Assembly: GCF_014646895.1 (NCBI RefSeq)
Contig: NZ_BMOD01000014.1
Coordinates: 1-64,000 of the forward strand
Reading direction: 5' to 3'
From: Deinococcus roseus
GTDB taxonomy: Bacteria; Deinococcota; Deinococci; Deinococcales; Deinococcaceae
DNA length: 64,000 bases
Position 1 is the first letter of the stretch. The number at the start of each line of letters is the position of its first letter. The translations under genes and the position numbers were made by a program. Under the pieces are notes generated by a model, which saw only the letters and a list, made by a program, of their open reading frames with translations, had not been told where the DNA came from and ran no database searches. Shown here one piece after another: positions 9,379 to 17,998 of this stretch.

Positions 9379-10209
9379 TTAGTTGCTCAAGCGAATTGAA
9401 CAAAGGTGCTGAAGGTTCAATTGACGGCTCACCATGCCCTGGCTGGCGGTGAACAGGGTGGAAATTCGCAGGTGTGGCAGTAACACTGGCACGTTCAGAG
9501 GTTCACCTTTGTGCGAGTGCACTTCTTCTGAGAGTGCCAGATTGAGACCCAAACGTACCACCCTCCAGGTGGTGGCCCCATGGTGGTGCAGCCATGTTTC
9601 TGGAACTTCAATGTTCAGGGACAGGATGTGGTGGTCTGGTGGGAACGGGCAGTAGAGGTAGTATTTGAAACCAGGATCGTCAGTCAGCATGGCGCTGAAC
9701 AGGATGGCGAGTGCCAACTGTCCATATTGGATTTCATTCTGCACGGTCTTGGGGAAGAACCTGACGATGAGGTGTTGAGGCAGGTTCTTCTGTTGTGCAA
9801 AAACCCTCAATGCTGCTGCGGTTTCATTCAGGGTGGGGAGTTCGTCTGGACCACTGTGATTGCGGTAGTGTTCTTGTAGTCCCACATCGTCCCACAGGTT
9901 GAGTTGTTTGCGTACGGCTTGTTCCAGAATGTGCTGCAACCACACCCGATTGATGGAGGTCTGTCTGGGCAGATGGCCAATCAGGGTGCGCCTTTCGAAA
10001 GACAACAGCAAGTCTGCTGCAGGGGATTGCAATTGATTTGTGCGGTACAGGCTCCGCATGTGATGGGTGTCGTGGGCTGTGGGAAGGATTCCACCATGTC
10101 CGAGCAGGGGCATGTGCCAGGATTTCCAGAACTCAGCATGGGGGTAATGCACCAGCCAGCGAGCGTGGCGCTTTTTGAGGGTCAAAGAAGACAGGTCAGG
10201 GGAAGGCAT
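9379..10209 (-). CDS. Hypothetical protein, 276 aa, middle gene of unknown operon
   Basis: ATG 10209 is preceded by GGAG at proper spacing. A TTG at 10221, immediately after the upstream stop, would add only four residues and leave no space for a ribosome site. The protein is soluble and rich in His, Leu and aromatic residues (ETWLHHHGATTWRVVRLG). No nucleotide-binding or metal motif is obvious and the family is not recognised. Translation is probably coupled to the 403-aa gene, whose stop is 12 bp upstream. The operon sits between a recombinase and a HEPN/VapBC region, so an accessory or defence role is possible but not shown. Confidence 0.75.
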   Translation of the reverse strand: MPSPDLSSLTLKKRHARWLVHYPHAEFWKSWHMPLLGHGGILPTAHDTHHMRSLYRTNQLQSPAADLLLSFERRTLIGHLPRQTSINRVWLQHILEQAVRKQLNLWDDVGLQEHYRNHSGPDELPTLNETAAALRVFAQQKNLPQHLIVRFFPKTVQNEIQYGQLALAILFSAMLTDDPGFKYYLYCPFPPDHHILSLNIEVPETWLHHHGATTWRVVRLGLNLALSEEVHSHKGEPLNVPVLLPHLRISTLFTASQGMVSRQLNLQHLCSIRLSN

Positions 10210-10221
10210 GAGGCGCTCCAA

Positions 10222-11433
10222 TCACGGGGAAAAATACTCCAGTTCAGCACGGCTGTAGACCTTCCAGTACTTGTAGCAAGACAGGTATTGTTCTTGCAAG
10301 CCCAGGAAGACGATTTTGTAGGGGATGGGTTTTTGTTCGATGATCCGGACATCCATGAAGTTATCCTCGGTGCGATACCGTTCGGTTTTGGGTGGAGGTT
10401 GGTGCCAGCTGATGGTTGGGTCCACGCAATAAACCAGACGAAACCCATGTTGGCGGAACGATCCCTCTTGTTTGACACTGCGCAGAAAGTGTTCCAGGGT
10501 GTCTGGGGCTGCTGCATACACAGCATACAATTCGTGTTTCTTGACACTCAGAATATCAGTCAGGTGAAAATGAGCCCAGTATTGACGGTCATAACCGTTG
10601 GGTTTGCAGTGGCTGTAGAGGGCTTCCATCCAGGCCTGTTGATAATTTTCCTGTGTGGAAAAATCAGCTGGATCCACCAACGCCTTCCAGGGACGCTGAT
10701 ACTTGTGCACTTCCCTCAAAATCCGCAGCAAGGAGAGCAGTGCACCTTCATCCAACTGGTCCTGCTTCAAAAGGGCCTGTTCGCACAGGGAAACCACGTC
10801 CGGATTGGGTTTGCCGTAAGTGAAGTACGGATGGGTTTTCAGTGAAGTCCAACGGGTTCGGGCCATTTGTGGTCTTTCCTGCCATTCTTTGCTGTAAAGT
10901 GCCATTTCATAAATGTCTTGAATATGATTTTGTACTTCATTGGATGCGTCAATGTCATTTTTGATGAGGTCAAGAAAGATCAAAGCCCGATCTGGAAACC
11001 GCACATACGCCTGAACTGCATCTCGGGCCACTTGCACCATGGCTTCAAAGCTGAGTTCGCGTTTCATTCGCAGCTTGCTGGCCAGAGAGCGACGGGTTCT
11101 GGCGACGTTGTTTTTGCGTTCCAGAATGTCGTTGATGCTGACACCATAGTATTTTTGCAGGCACTCCAGACCAATGTAATAGTGTTCTCTCGTCAGTTGA
11201 TCTTCAAACTTGACGACCCTTTTGGCTTTTTCTGCTGTATCACAGCCATAGCACTTTTGCAGTTTGGCATACACCTGAAACGAAATGGCCCGGTAATTGC
11301 CTTCAGACAACAATTTGATGTTCGCACGAGGATGGGTGGCCTGTTCGGTGTACTGAAATTGAAGTTGCAGATCGAGAGGATATTCTTCTGCAGGATCTTC
11401 ACGTGTACGCTGTGCTGAGGATACGTCGTGCAT
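10222..11433 (-). CDS. Hypothetical protein, 403 aa, first gene of unknown operon
   Basis: ATG 11433 follows GAGGTGA very closely. Features seen: a conserved-looking segment near residues 60-105 with KCYGCDTAEKAK and IGLECLQKYYG, a helical central part (about 110-270), and a C-terminal part rich in Tyr and His with VYCVDPTISWHQPPP. The CxxC could bind metal, but only one pair is seen. No signal peptide or membrane helix. I do not recognise the family. It heads an operon with the 276-aa and 58-aa genes. Confidence 0.78.
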   Translation of the reverse strand: MHDVSSAQRTREDPAEEYPLDLQLQFQYTEQATHPRANIKLLSEGNYRAISFQVYAKLQKCYGCDTAEKAKRVVKFEDQLTREHYYIGLECLQKYYGVSINDILERKNNVARTRRSLASKLRMKRELSFEAMVQVARDAVQAYVRFPDRALIFLDLIKNDIDASNEVQNHIQDIYEMALYSKEWQERPQMARTRWTSLKTHPYFTYGKPNPDVVSLCEQALLKQDQLDEGALLSLLRILREVHKYQRPWKALVDPADFSTQENYQQAWMEALYSHCKPNGYDRQYWAHFHLTDILSVKKHELYAVYAAAPDTLEHFLRSVKQEGSFRQHGFRLVYCVDPTISWHQPPPKTERYRTEDNFMDVRIIEQKPIPYKIVFLGLQEQYLSCYKYWKVYSRAELEYFSP

Positions 11434-11621
11434 TCACCTCAGGATAACCTGATCTGACTCTGTTCTCAACAGAAAGCGCGCGTGACATTGCAGTGATGTG
11501 TTTGTGTTGTTGATGTGTGGTCAAGCACACCTGAACCAAGCAGCAGTATTGAAACTTCAAGCTGGATAAAGTCTTTCCTTCTTTACAGCTTCACCCGGCT
11601 TTTTCATCTCTTTTTTAAGGC

Positions 11622-13016
11622 TTAAGCCTTACCTGGGGATACCCAGGGCAGAGGCTCAGTGGCACCAGCTTGGACACGGACCCCTCGCACCAGGCGGTTG
11701 GACACAGGCTGTTTGACCTCTGCGAGTTTCAAAAGCAGCAGTTCAAGGTACCGCGCCATGAGTTCTTTGGCCTGAGACTCGTGCTGCCAGGTCAGAGGAG
11801 GATGGCCAGGTGTGGGTTGATGTGAGAATTTGTTGCGCACGAAAGCCACAACGCGAGGACCATTCATTTTGCTGTCCCCCAGGAGTTTCCCCTGGCTTGC
11901 CAAATGGGCAAGTTCTGGGAGTTGGGCAGGGACCTCCAGGGGAATGGACGCCCATTGCAGCATCCGTTCCAGTCGGGCCCCCAGGCCTCCTTTGACTGAG
12001 GGTAGTGCTTGGGCTTCAGGGGATTCATCCCAGGTGTAAACCAGCTTCTCCAGTCCGGCCTGCAAAAGAATCAGGCTGGCAGCCGCCACGGCCTCAGGGC
12101 TGTGGGCATTGGCGTAAAAGTCGACCGATTTCCTCAGGGCATCTTTCCATTCTGGGAGGCTCAACAATGCATCAGACCCATGCAGCACTTCTTGTACGAG
12201 TGTGGAAAGGTTCGGAGTCGATGGATGGATCCAATTGTGGTCTATGGGTTTACGTTTGATCATTCTGGGTGCAGAAAACTTGGACCACACGACTTCATCG
12301 TTGTGATCAAAGCCTCGAAGGATGGTGGGGGTCACCAGCCCGCCGGAGATGAAGGTCATGGTCCAGGTGATGGCTTCAATCAGTTGCAGGTAATCGGGTT
12401 GGTCTGGTTGAAATGGGGTTCTGTCTGTGCGTTCAATCTGACCCAGGTGGGTGAAGGTGGTGGGTTGTTTGCTTGGGGTGAGTGTCTGCACCAGGGACAC
12501 TTCAAAGTCACCCACCCCAAACCGACCACCAGGCAAGTTCTTGGCGTTGATCAGATGGAATTCAATGATGTTGCAGGGTGTCGCTGGGGACGTCACTTGA
12601 AGGCAGATGGCGGTGCCTGATGTCGAATCGATTTTGGTGTTTGGGGCATGCAGCTGGTCCATCTGCACATCCACGTGTCCAACACCCAGGGGATGCTTGG
12701 CGGCATCCCAGGTCAGCCTGGGACCCTCCTGCCAGATCAGTGAAACGGGGAGTTGCCTGTTTGCACCATCGTGAAAGGTGAAATTTGCATTTCCTTCCCA
12801 CAGCACTGGGGTAACGTCGAGTTCAACATGGGTTGGTTGGTCAAACAGATGCAAAGGTTTTCTCTTCGGAGGCAGTGGAACCTTTTTCATGGATTGATGA
12901 TATCGGGTTTTCTGTTTTGCCAGCCGTCCCCAGGGAACATTGTGGTTTTTGGGGTCTATCTTGGTCAGACCAAAGGTGTTGGGACAGCTGTTTTCTATGG
13001 GACACTGCAAAACCAT
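11622..13016 (-). CDS. HEPN-motif protein (ApeA-like architecture), candidate RNase
   Basis: 464 aa from ATG 13016, with GGAG 9 nt upstream; a GTG at 13031 would add five residues. The N-terminal two thirds look beta-rich (residues about 60-220). The C-terminal third is helical and carries RNKFSH (Arg394 to His399), matching the Rx4-6H motif of HEPN ribonucleases, preceded by a helix of the type ASLILLQAGLEKLVY. An N-terminal beta domain plus C-terminal HEPN resembles ApeA-type anti-phage proteins that cleave RNA after infection. That assignment is inference from layout and one motif. It stands alone on its strand, with long noncoding DNA upstream. Confidence 0.7.
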   Translation of the reverse strand: MVLQCPIENSCPNTFGLTKIDPKNHNVPWGRLAKQKTRYHQSMKKVPLPPKRKPLHLFDQPTHVELDVTPVLWEGNANFTFHDGANRQLPVSLIWQEGPRLTWDAAKHPLGVGHVDVQMDQLHAPNTKIDSTSGTAICLQVTSPATPCNIIEFHLINAKNLPGGRFGVGDFEVSLVQTLTPSKQPTTFTHLGQIERTDRTPFQPDQPDYLQLIEAITWTMTFISGGLVTPTILRGFDHNDEVVWSKFSAPRMIKRKPIDHNWIHPSTPNLSTLVQEVLHGSDALLSLPEWKDALRKSVDFYANAHSPEAVAAASLILLQAGLEKLVYTWDESPEAQALPSVKGGLGARLERMLQWASIPLEVPAQLPELAHLASQGKLLGDSKMNGPRVVAFVRNKFSHQPTPGHPPLTWQHESQAKELMARYLELLLLKLAEVKQPVSNRLVRGVRVQAGATEPLPWVSPGKA

Positions 13017-13586
13017 GGATGTTGACTCCACATGGGTGCGTAAGCAGTTTCTCGACTCGTCCTCTTACTGACACAACCTGTCAAGTTTCGTCTTTATGAT
13101 AACGTCATGCAATTACGCATCGAACGACTCATAAATTTCTAATTTTTGGATTGACTTTTTGAGACTTATGGCATGTGTAGGAAAGAGAGATTCAGCACTC
13201 TAGAACTGACAGACTTATTTTAAGGAACCTGTGTCCTGGCCAAAGGGTCAGACAGTTCGCTTTTATTCCCGGTCATCCCAGTGGCCACCCTGGTTGCCCA
13301 GGGCTTTGGTGTTGAGTGTCTCAGAACTCATCGTGGGCATGAGGTTGGGAGATTTTGATTGTGAGATGGCAATATGAGACGCCCTGATGAACGGGTTTTT
13401 GCTGTTTGGAAAGTGTTTTATAGTGACTTTTGCTGCATGTTGGTTCTTTCTGGACTAGGGTGGCAAGGATTCAAGAGAAAACGTATTTTTTGAGTGAAGA
13501 ATTGGTGGGCTGGACGTGCTTTTCCTGATCTCGCTAGCTCAAGCTGCAGAATGTATATACTAAAATATATATATGGAGGTGAGAGC
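13017..13586. other. Intergenic region upstream of HEPN gene and vapBC
   Basis: 570 bp, AT-rich, holding the divergent control regions of the HEPN gene (minus) and vapBC (plus). On the minus strand TTGACA occurs around 13076-13081, but I could not pair it with a convincing -10. No gene seen. Confidence 0.45.
13553..13574 (+). promoter_or_regulatory. Probable vapB -10 and palindromic operator
   Basis: GTATATAC at 13553-13560 followed by an alternating AT run, with TATACT at 13556-13561 as a plausible -10. Autoregulated VapB proteins commonly bind palindromes here. A GGAGGTGA ribosome site follows directly. Confidence 0.5.
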
Positions 13587-13823
13587 ATGACCACCAGCAA
13601 AGTCTTCACCTCGGGCGGCAGTCAGGCCGTCCGGATCCCCCGAGAATTCAGAATCGACACGCAAGAAGTCACCATCGAGAGGATCGGCGACAGTCTGATC
13701 ATCACTCCCCTGAAACCCGAAAGTCACCGGCACACCTGGCTCAGCTGGTATGAAGCGATTGGGGAAGGGGAGACGATCGAGCGGGAACAGCCCGAGGAGC
13801 AAGAAAGGAACTGGGAGCTTTGA
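13587..13823 (+). CDS. vapB: VapB/MazE-like antitoxin (SpoVT-AbrB fold)
   Basis: 78 aa from ATG 13587, behind a strong GGAGGTGA. The N-terminus TSKVFTSGGSQAVRIPREFR is the SpoVT/AbrB swapped-hairpin DNA-binding domain; VTIERIGDSLIITPL completes it. The acidic, Trp-containing C-terminus would wrap the toxin. The antitoxin neutralises VapC and probably represses the operon through the AT-rich palindrome upstream. Its stop overlaps the toxin start by 4 nt, so the two are translationally coupled. Confidence 0.93.
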   Translation: MTTSKVFTSGGSQAVRIPREFRIDTQEVTIERIGDSLIITPLKPESHRHTWLSWYEAIGEGETIEREQPEEQERNWEL

Positions 13824-14221
13824 CGGTCCAATTCCTGCTGGACACCAACACCTGCATTTTCATCCTGAACCACAGGCCTCCCCATGTTGCTGAGCATTTC
13901 GCAGAGCACCCCATTGGGAGCATCGGGGTGTCCTCGATCACGGCTGCAGAACTCTCCTTCGGGATGCACAAGTCAGGCTCTGCCAAAAACCTGGAGCGCC
14001 TGAAACACTTCCTGACCCCACTGCTGGTTCTGCCGTTTGATGATGAGGCGGCCAGCGTGTACGGTCGGGTGCGGGCAGAGCTGCAGGCCAGAGGAACCCC
14101 GATTGGACCCCTGGACACGTTGATTGGAGCCCATGCACTGGCTTTGAAAGTCACCCTGGTGACGAACAACACCCGTGAATTCCAGAGGATTGATGGTCTG
14201 GCTCTGGAGGACTGGTTGTAG
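13820..14221 (+). CDS. vapC: VapC-type PIN-domain RNase toxin
   Basis: 133 aa, starting at TTG 13820 inside the TTGA overlap with vapB. PIN-domain acidic residues are all visible: Asp8 (FLLDTNTCIF), Glu44 (ITAAELSFG), Asp99 (PIGPLDTLIGAHAL) and the TNNTREF strand near 115-121. PIN toxins are Mg2+-dependent RNases, usually cutting tRNA or rRNA, and are held inactive by VapB. All catalytic positions are intact, so the toxin should be functional. Confidence 0.95.
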   Translation: MTVQFLLDTNTCIFILNHRPPHVAEHFAEHPIGSIGVSSITAAELSFGMHKSGSAKNLERLKHFLTPLLVLPFDDEAASVYGRVRAELQARGTPIGPLDTLIGAHALALKVTLVTNNTREFQRIDGLALEDWL

Positions 14222-14720
14222 AAGGTATGAAACCCTTCAGCCTGATCTGGAGGGGCCTCAGTGGCCATTCTGCGCACCGATTCATTTTTCTCTGTCCAGA
14301 ACGCTCTTTTTACAACTACTTCATTTGATAAAAAAGTTCCAAATTAGTACCATAGGGACAACACCACAATCCATCTTCACCTTATCTTTTTTTGCCTGGA
14401 TTTTCCAGCGTGTTCTTCCCCTGCAATTTCTGGCCCCGGTGTCCTCCCGGGGTTTTTACTCTGAGCTGAGGCAAGTGCAGAGGCAGGGAGGGGAAAAGAC
14501 CCGGGAAAGGGAAGAGGAAATTTGATCTGGAAAAGACAGAATCAGGCACTCTGTGGGAAGGGTAACTCTGGGTTTTCTCGTGAAATTATTATCCTCTATG
14601 ATTCTGTTTATAATTGAATGATATTACCAATAAATCCCGCTTTTGCTTTGCACATTGACAACTCTAATATGTTTATAACATAATTGGGCCATGATCAGAA
14701 CAAAAACATTTGGAGAACCC
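14222..14720. other. AT-rich intergenic region before the YaaC/cassette operon
   Basis: 499 bp with a purine-rich patch around 14470-14530 and a strongly AT-rich tail from 14580. It contains the promoter at 14655-14684. No gene seen. Confidence 0.5.
14655..14684 (+). promoter_or_regulatory. Sigma70-type promoter of the YaaC/cassette operon
   Basis: TTGACA at 14655-14660, 18-bp spacer, CATAAT at 14679-14684. Transcription would start near 14691, where an in-frame ATG also lies; a leaderless start there is possible, although ATG 14721 has a good ribosome site. Confidence 0.65.
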
Positions 14721-15872
14721 ATGAACACCCTCCGCATCATCTCAGAACGCCCCATTGAGGACATCTTCAGTCACCTCTCCCAATACGAAAGCACCAAACT
14801 TGCCCTCAAACTCATCCAGCGCAAAGACAAAAACAACAGACTCACCCCAGAGCTGGCCGAAGCAAAAGCCATCGGGGTGGCCTACTGCCTCCGGAACGCC
14901 CGAGAATACCTCCGGCAAACCGACGTTTCCTGGACCACCCGCCTGCTGAACGGCTACTACGGCATGATGGCCCTCAGCGGAGCATTGATGATTGCAGACC
15001 CGGACAACACCTATACCCTTCAGGATTTCGAGGGCTTCACCAAGAAAGGCCACGGCCTCAGCAACATCGACTCCGAAGCCCCCTTCCCAGAAGGGCAACT
15101 GATCTACCTCACCAAAAAAGGTCTGTTCCTGGAGTTCGCTGCTCACCTGGGCCTGAAACTCGATGCCTTTAAAGTCAAAGACCGCCCCGACAGCACCCAG
15201 GACCTGCACCTCATCAAAGACAAACACCTGACCTTGGACAACCTGTTGGCCTGCATCCCCGAACTGGCTGACCTGTACTTCAACGTCACCGGGAAACCCC
15301 CAAAAAGCAGCCCTTATGAGATGAAATCACCAGACCCCAGGGGCGGACCCAAATTCGGCAACCAGAGCCTGCCGGACCCACCAGAAGATCCCAACGCAGC
15401 AGACGCCTTCCCTCTGGGTCTGTGCTATCTGCTGACCTCCCCCTACCACCAGACCCTTGAAGACTGCAAGGTCATGCAAAACTACTTTCAGCCCCTGGAC
15501 ATCATCCAGCGCACCAACGACGGGCCAGCCATCCGAGGCTACGTCCTGGGCGACAGTGAAGAAGCATGCCTGGCCAGAATCCCCAGCCATCAATCCGCAC
15601 TGGTGCCCCCCTCCTGGTTTGACGCCCCTTTTGGGGAAGTCAAGGACATGCTGGCCGTCCACTTCCTGATCACCTATCACCTGAGCATCATCGTGCGTTA
15701 CCGACCCAGCCTGTGGCGAGAAATCACCGAAGGGGAATACAATGATTACTTCTCGCTGATCCGCCAGTACCATCAGGTGTTCAGTCGGGTGGTGCCGCAA
15801 TTGGTCCTGGAGCGCCTTGAAGGCCGTCCCGTCAAACTGATTGCGCTGTTCAATGGACTCCAGGTTCACTGA
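14721..15872 (+). CDS. YaaC-like protein heading the A/B cassette operon
   Basis: 383 aa from ATG 14721, with GGAG 5 nt upstream; ATG 14691 would add ten residues. The segment AYCLRNAREYLRQT followed by LLNGYYGMMALSGALMIA (about 55-95) fits the YaaC family, helical proteins related in shape to HEPN folds. The C-terminal half has further helices (KDMLAVHFLITYHLSIIVRY). The molecular function of YaaC is not established. The six small wHTH genes follow at short or negative distances from 22 bp downstream, so it probably acts with them. No membrane or signal segment. Confidence 0.65.
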   Translation: MNTLRIISERPIEDIFSHLSQYESTKLALKLIQRKDKNNRLTPELAEAKAIGVAYCLRNAREYLRQTDVSWTTRLLNGYYGMMALSGALMIADPDNTYTLQDFEGFTKKGHGLSNIDSEAPFPEGQLIYLTKKGLFLEFAAHLGLKLDAFKVKDRPDSTQDLHLIKDKHLTLDNLLACIPELADLYFNVTGKPPKSSPYEMKSPDPRGGPKFGNQSLPDPPEDPNAADAFPLGLCYLLTSPYHQTLEDCKVMQNYFQPLDIIQRTNDGPAIRGYVLGDSEEACLARIPSHQSALVPPSWFDAPFGEVKDMLAVHFLITYHLSIIVRYRPSLWREITEGEYNDYFSLIRQYHQVFSRVVPQLVLERLEGRPVKLIALFNGLQVH

Positions 15873-15894
15873 AGAAAGGGGCTGGCAAAACCAC

Positions 15895-16529
15895 ATGACT
15901 GACCCTGAACGCCCCCTCCCTTCCCTCGATGACCGCCTGAGGGACCAACACCGGATCCTGCAGCACCTCGCGGAACACACGGGCACCAGCAACCAGACCA
16001 TGAAATCCAACTTCCAGATTGCCGAAGCACTCGGGCTGGACCCGGAAGGGGTACGCTCCGCGTTGATGGCCCTGGTTGAAAAAGGACATGTGAAGGTTCC
16101 TGTGAGCAACTACGGCGGGGTGGCGGCCCACATCACGGCTGCAGGACAGGATTTCATCCAGCATGGACCCTCACCCACCGGTCTGATCTTCATCACTCAG
16201 GTTCAGGGAGACATTACATTCATGCCTTGCAGCAAGGCTCCCACAACACCCTGCAGCAAATCACACCCCTGACAGCCCAGGGCGCTGCCTTGCAGTTGCT
16301 TCTGGCCTTTCAGGATTCCCCGCCAGACGTGCGAAAGCAGGCCGGAGATCAGCTGCAGGACCTGCAGGAAGAACTGGCCGCCCCCACCACCAAGGCCTAC
16401 CGGATCCTGGCCAGCCTGACGACACTGCTCACCCTGTCCGGGAATGACCCTGAAGTGTGGAAGCGTGTGGCAGAAGTGGCCCGGCAGTGCGGAATGTCCT
16501 TCCCAGAGGTTCAGCATGGGCCTGGATGA
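15895..16529 (+). pseudogene. Cassette protein A1 (wHTH plus QQG motif), frameshifted
   Basis: The first frame starts at ATG 15895 and encodes a winged-helix domain (NFQIAEALGLDPEGVRSALM, then AHITAAGQDF) parallel to A2 and A3, but shifts into junk and stops at 16272. The expected continuation LQQGSHNTLQQIT is in another frame from 16227 and runs to 16529 with the same helical C-terminal domain. Between the QG and LQQG codons there are 17 nt where a multiple of three is needed, inside the repetitive stretch CATTACATTCAT. The shift may be a true mutation, a programmed frameshift, or a sequencing error. Both halves keep good coding character, so the lesion is recent if real. Confidence 0.7.
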
Positions 16530-16944
16530 GGTGTGGATGCGGGAGAAACAAAAACACCGCCACCAGATCCTGTATTTCATCCATCTGGACTGCGAGGAGC
16601 ACAACGGAGATGGCCTGAGTGTGGCCACCTTGTGCAATATCCTCCCTTTGAATGGTTTGGAAGTGGCCCAGGCGCTGAAATACCTGTACCAGGAAGGGCT
16701 GATCACCTCGAAGTCAGGCATTTTCCCAGGTCAGGGGCAACCCGAAGGGGACAAATACCGTATCACCCATGAGGGCATCAAAAAAATGGAGCAGCTCATT
16801 TTGCAACCCGATCAGGGCAATGAGCCCCTCAGTGCCAGCGTGAACCACCAGCATTTTTATGGGCAGACTTTCGTGCAGCAGGGGAACCACAACATCATGA
16901 GCGTCACCCAGCCCGAACCAAAACCAGAGGAGTTGAAACCATGA
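16516..16944 (+). CDS. Cassette protein B1: wHTH plus FYG...QQGNHN motif
   Basis: 142 aa from ATG 16516, overlapping the A1 C-terminal frame by 14 nt. Residues 8-95 form a winged-helix-like domain (KQKHRHQILYFIHLD, LSVATLCNILPLNGLEV, YRITHEGIKKME). The tail carries HFYGQTFVQQGNHNIMSV (113-130). This Gly-Gln-Asn pattern recurs in all five neighbours and resembles the RHIM/PP and bacterial amyloid signalling motifs that mediate homotypic assembly. There is no domain after the motif. DNA binding or protein partnering by the wHTH is inference. It shares an ATGA overlap with A2. Confidence 0.78.
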   Translation: MGLDEVWMREKQKHRHQILYFIHLDCEEHNGDGLSVATLCNILPLNGLEVAQALKYLYQEGLITSKSGIFPGQGQPEGDKYRITHEGIKKMEQLILQPDQGNEPLSASVNHQHFYGQTFVQQGNHNIMSVTQPEPKPEELKP

Positions 16945-17546
16945 GCAATGCAGACCATCGAAAGAACATTGAGCGCCTGGTGCTGGAATTTCTGAATGAG
17001 CACACCGACAGCAGCACCTTTGCAGCTGACACCGAAGTGGCAGCTGCCCTGGAGTTGACGGTGGATGAGGTTAGAACGGCTTTCAGAAGCCTCAAGGAGC
17101 GCGGATACGTCAACACCAATGCCAGCAGCATCGGCCATCCCAAAGCGCGCGTCACTGCTGCTGGGAAAGACTTCCTCTCTGGGGAAACCCCTGCGGCTGG
17201 AGGGATGCAGTTCAACAACACTTTTCATGGTGCGGTGAACCTGCAACAGGGCAACCAGAACACCATGAACGTCACCCACAACAATGGGCTTCAAGTTGCA
17301 GATGTCCTGAAACTCGTTCAGGGCCTGAAAGCCTCCCTGCATGAAGTGCCTGCTGAGCACCGTGGGGAGGCCCAGGAGCAGATTGAAGAGCTCGAAATCC
17401 TCTTTGAGTCCGAGAGTCCGCGCCCCATTGCCATCAAGAATGCCTTGCGTGCACTCGGAGTGTATGCCGTTGCTGGAACTGCATTCGCTGCCGATCTGAT
17501 TCAGATTGCTCAGGCTGTTGGCTTCCAATTGCCGGGTCTTGGATGA
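16941..17546 (+). CDS. Cassette protein A2: wHTH, QQG motif, helical domain
   Basis: 201 aa from ATG 16941 (ATGA overlap with B1). Three parts: a winged helix at 5-80 (TEVAAALELTVDEVRTAF, then RVTAAGKDFLS); the motif FNNTFHGAVNLQQGNQNTMN at 91-110; and a helical domain at 115-200 (EVPAEHRGEAQEQIEELEIL, then an Ala-rich hydrophobic helix). The motif aligns with those of A3 and B1-B3. The hydrophobic C-terminal helix could pack in a bundle or touch the membrane. No enzyme motif seen. It may be a scaffold or signal adaptor that assembles with the B proteins; inference only. Confidence 0.78.
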   Translation: MSNADHRKNIERLVLEFLNEHTDSSTFAADTEVAAALELTVDEVRTAFRSLKERGYVNTNASSIGHPKARVTAAGKDFLSGETPAAGGMQFNNTFHGAVNLQQGNQNTMNVTHNNGLQVADVLKLVQGLKASLHEVPAEHRGEAQEQIEELEILFESESPRPIAIKNALRALGVYAVAGTAFAADLIQIAQAVGFQLPGLG

Positions 17547-17574
17547 GCACCCGACCAACTGTGGGAGCGGACCA

Positions 17575-17988
17575 ATGAAGCTCAGGCTTGCAGACATCCA
17601 AAAGAAGCAAGAGGATCGGCTGGCTTGCCTGTCTTATTTGTACCAGCAAAATGAAATGGACAACATATTCAGTGTGTCCTTCGAGGAACTGCAGGAAGTC
17701 ATGCACCTTGGTGCAGCAGAACTCAACAAAATCCTCATCTATCTCAATGACCGCAAATTGATTGACCTCAATGGGGGGCACCGCATTTTGAATGCAGGAA
17801 TTGTTGAGGTGGAAACAGCCATCCAGTTTCCCGGGTTTCGCACCATGCACTTCATGGGTTCCGTCACAAACATTTTTTATGGCCCCACCCAGATGCAGCA
17901 AGGCGCTGGGAACATGCAGCACATCAGCCACACCCCTGCTTTCCAGCCATCTTCTGAGCCCCTGGATGACCCTGGGTCTCCCCAATAA
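17575..17988 (+). CDS. Cassette protein B2: wHTH plus FYG...QQG motif
   Basis: 137 aa from ATG 17575, with GGAG 8 nt upstream, 28 bp after A2. The winged-helix region covers 8-85 (RLACLSYLYQQ, VSFEELQEVMHLGAAELNK). The motif NIFYGPTQMQQGAGNMQHI lies at 99-117, followed by a Pro/Ser-rich tail. Same plan as B1 and B3 but well diverged, so the duplication is old. It is the only B copy with Ala-Gly in place of Asn-His after QQG, the kind of change that would separate partner specificities. Confidence 0.75.
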   Translation: MKLRLADIQKKQEDRLACLSYLYQQNEMDNIFSVSFEELQEVMHLGAAELNKILIYLNDRKLIDLNGGHRILNAGIVEVETAIQFPGFRTMHFMGSVTNIFYGPTQMQQGAGNMQHISHTPAFQPSSEPLDDPGSPQ

Positions 17989-17998
17989 GGAACGTGCC

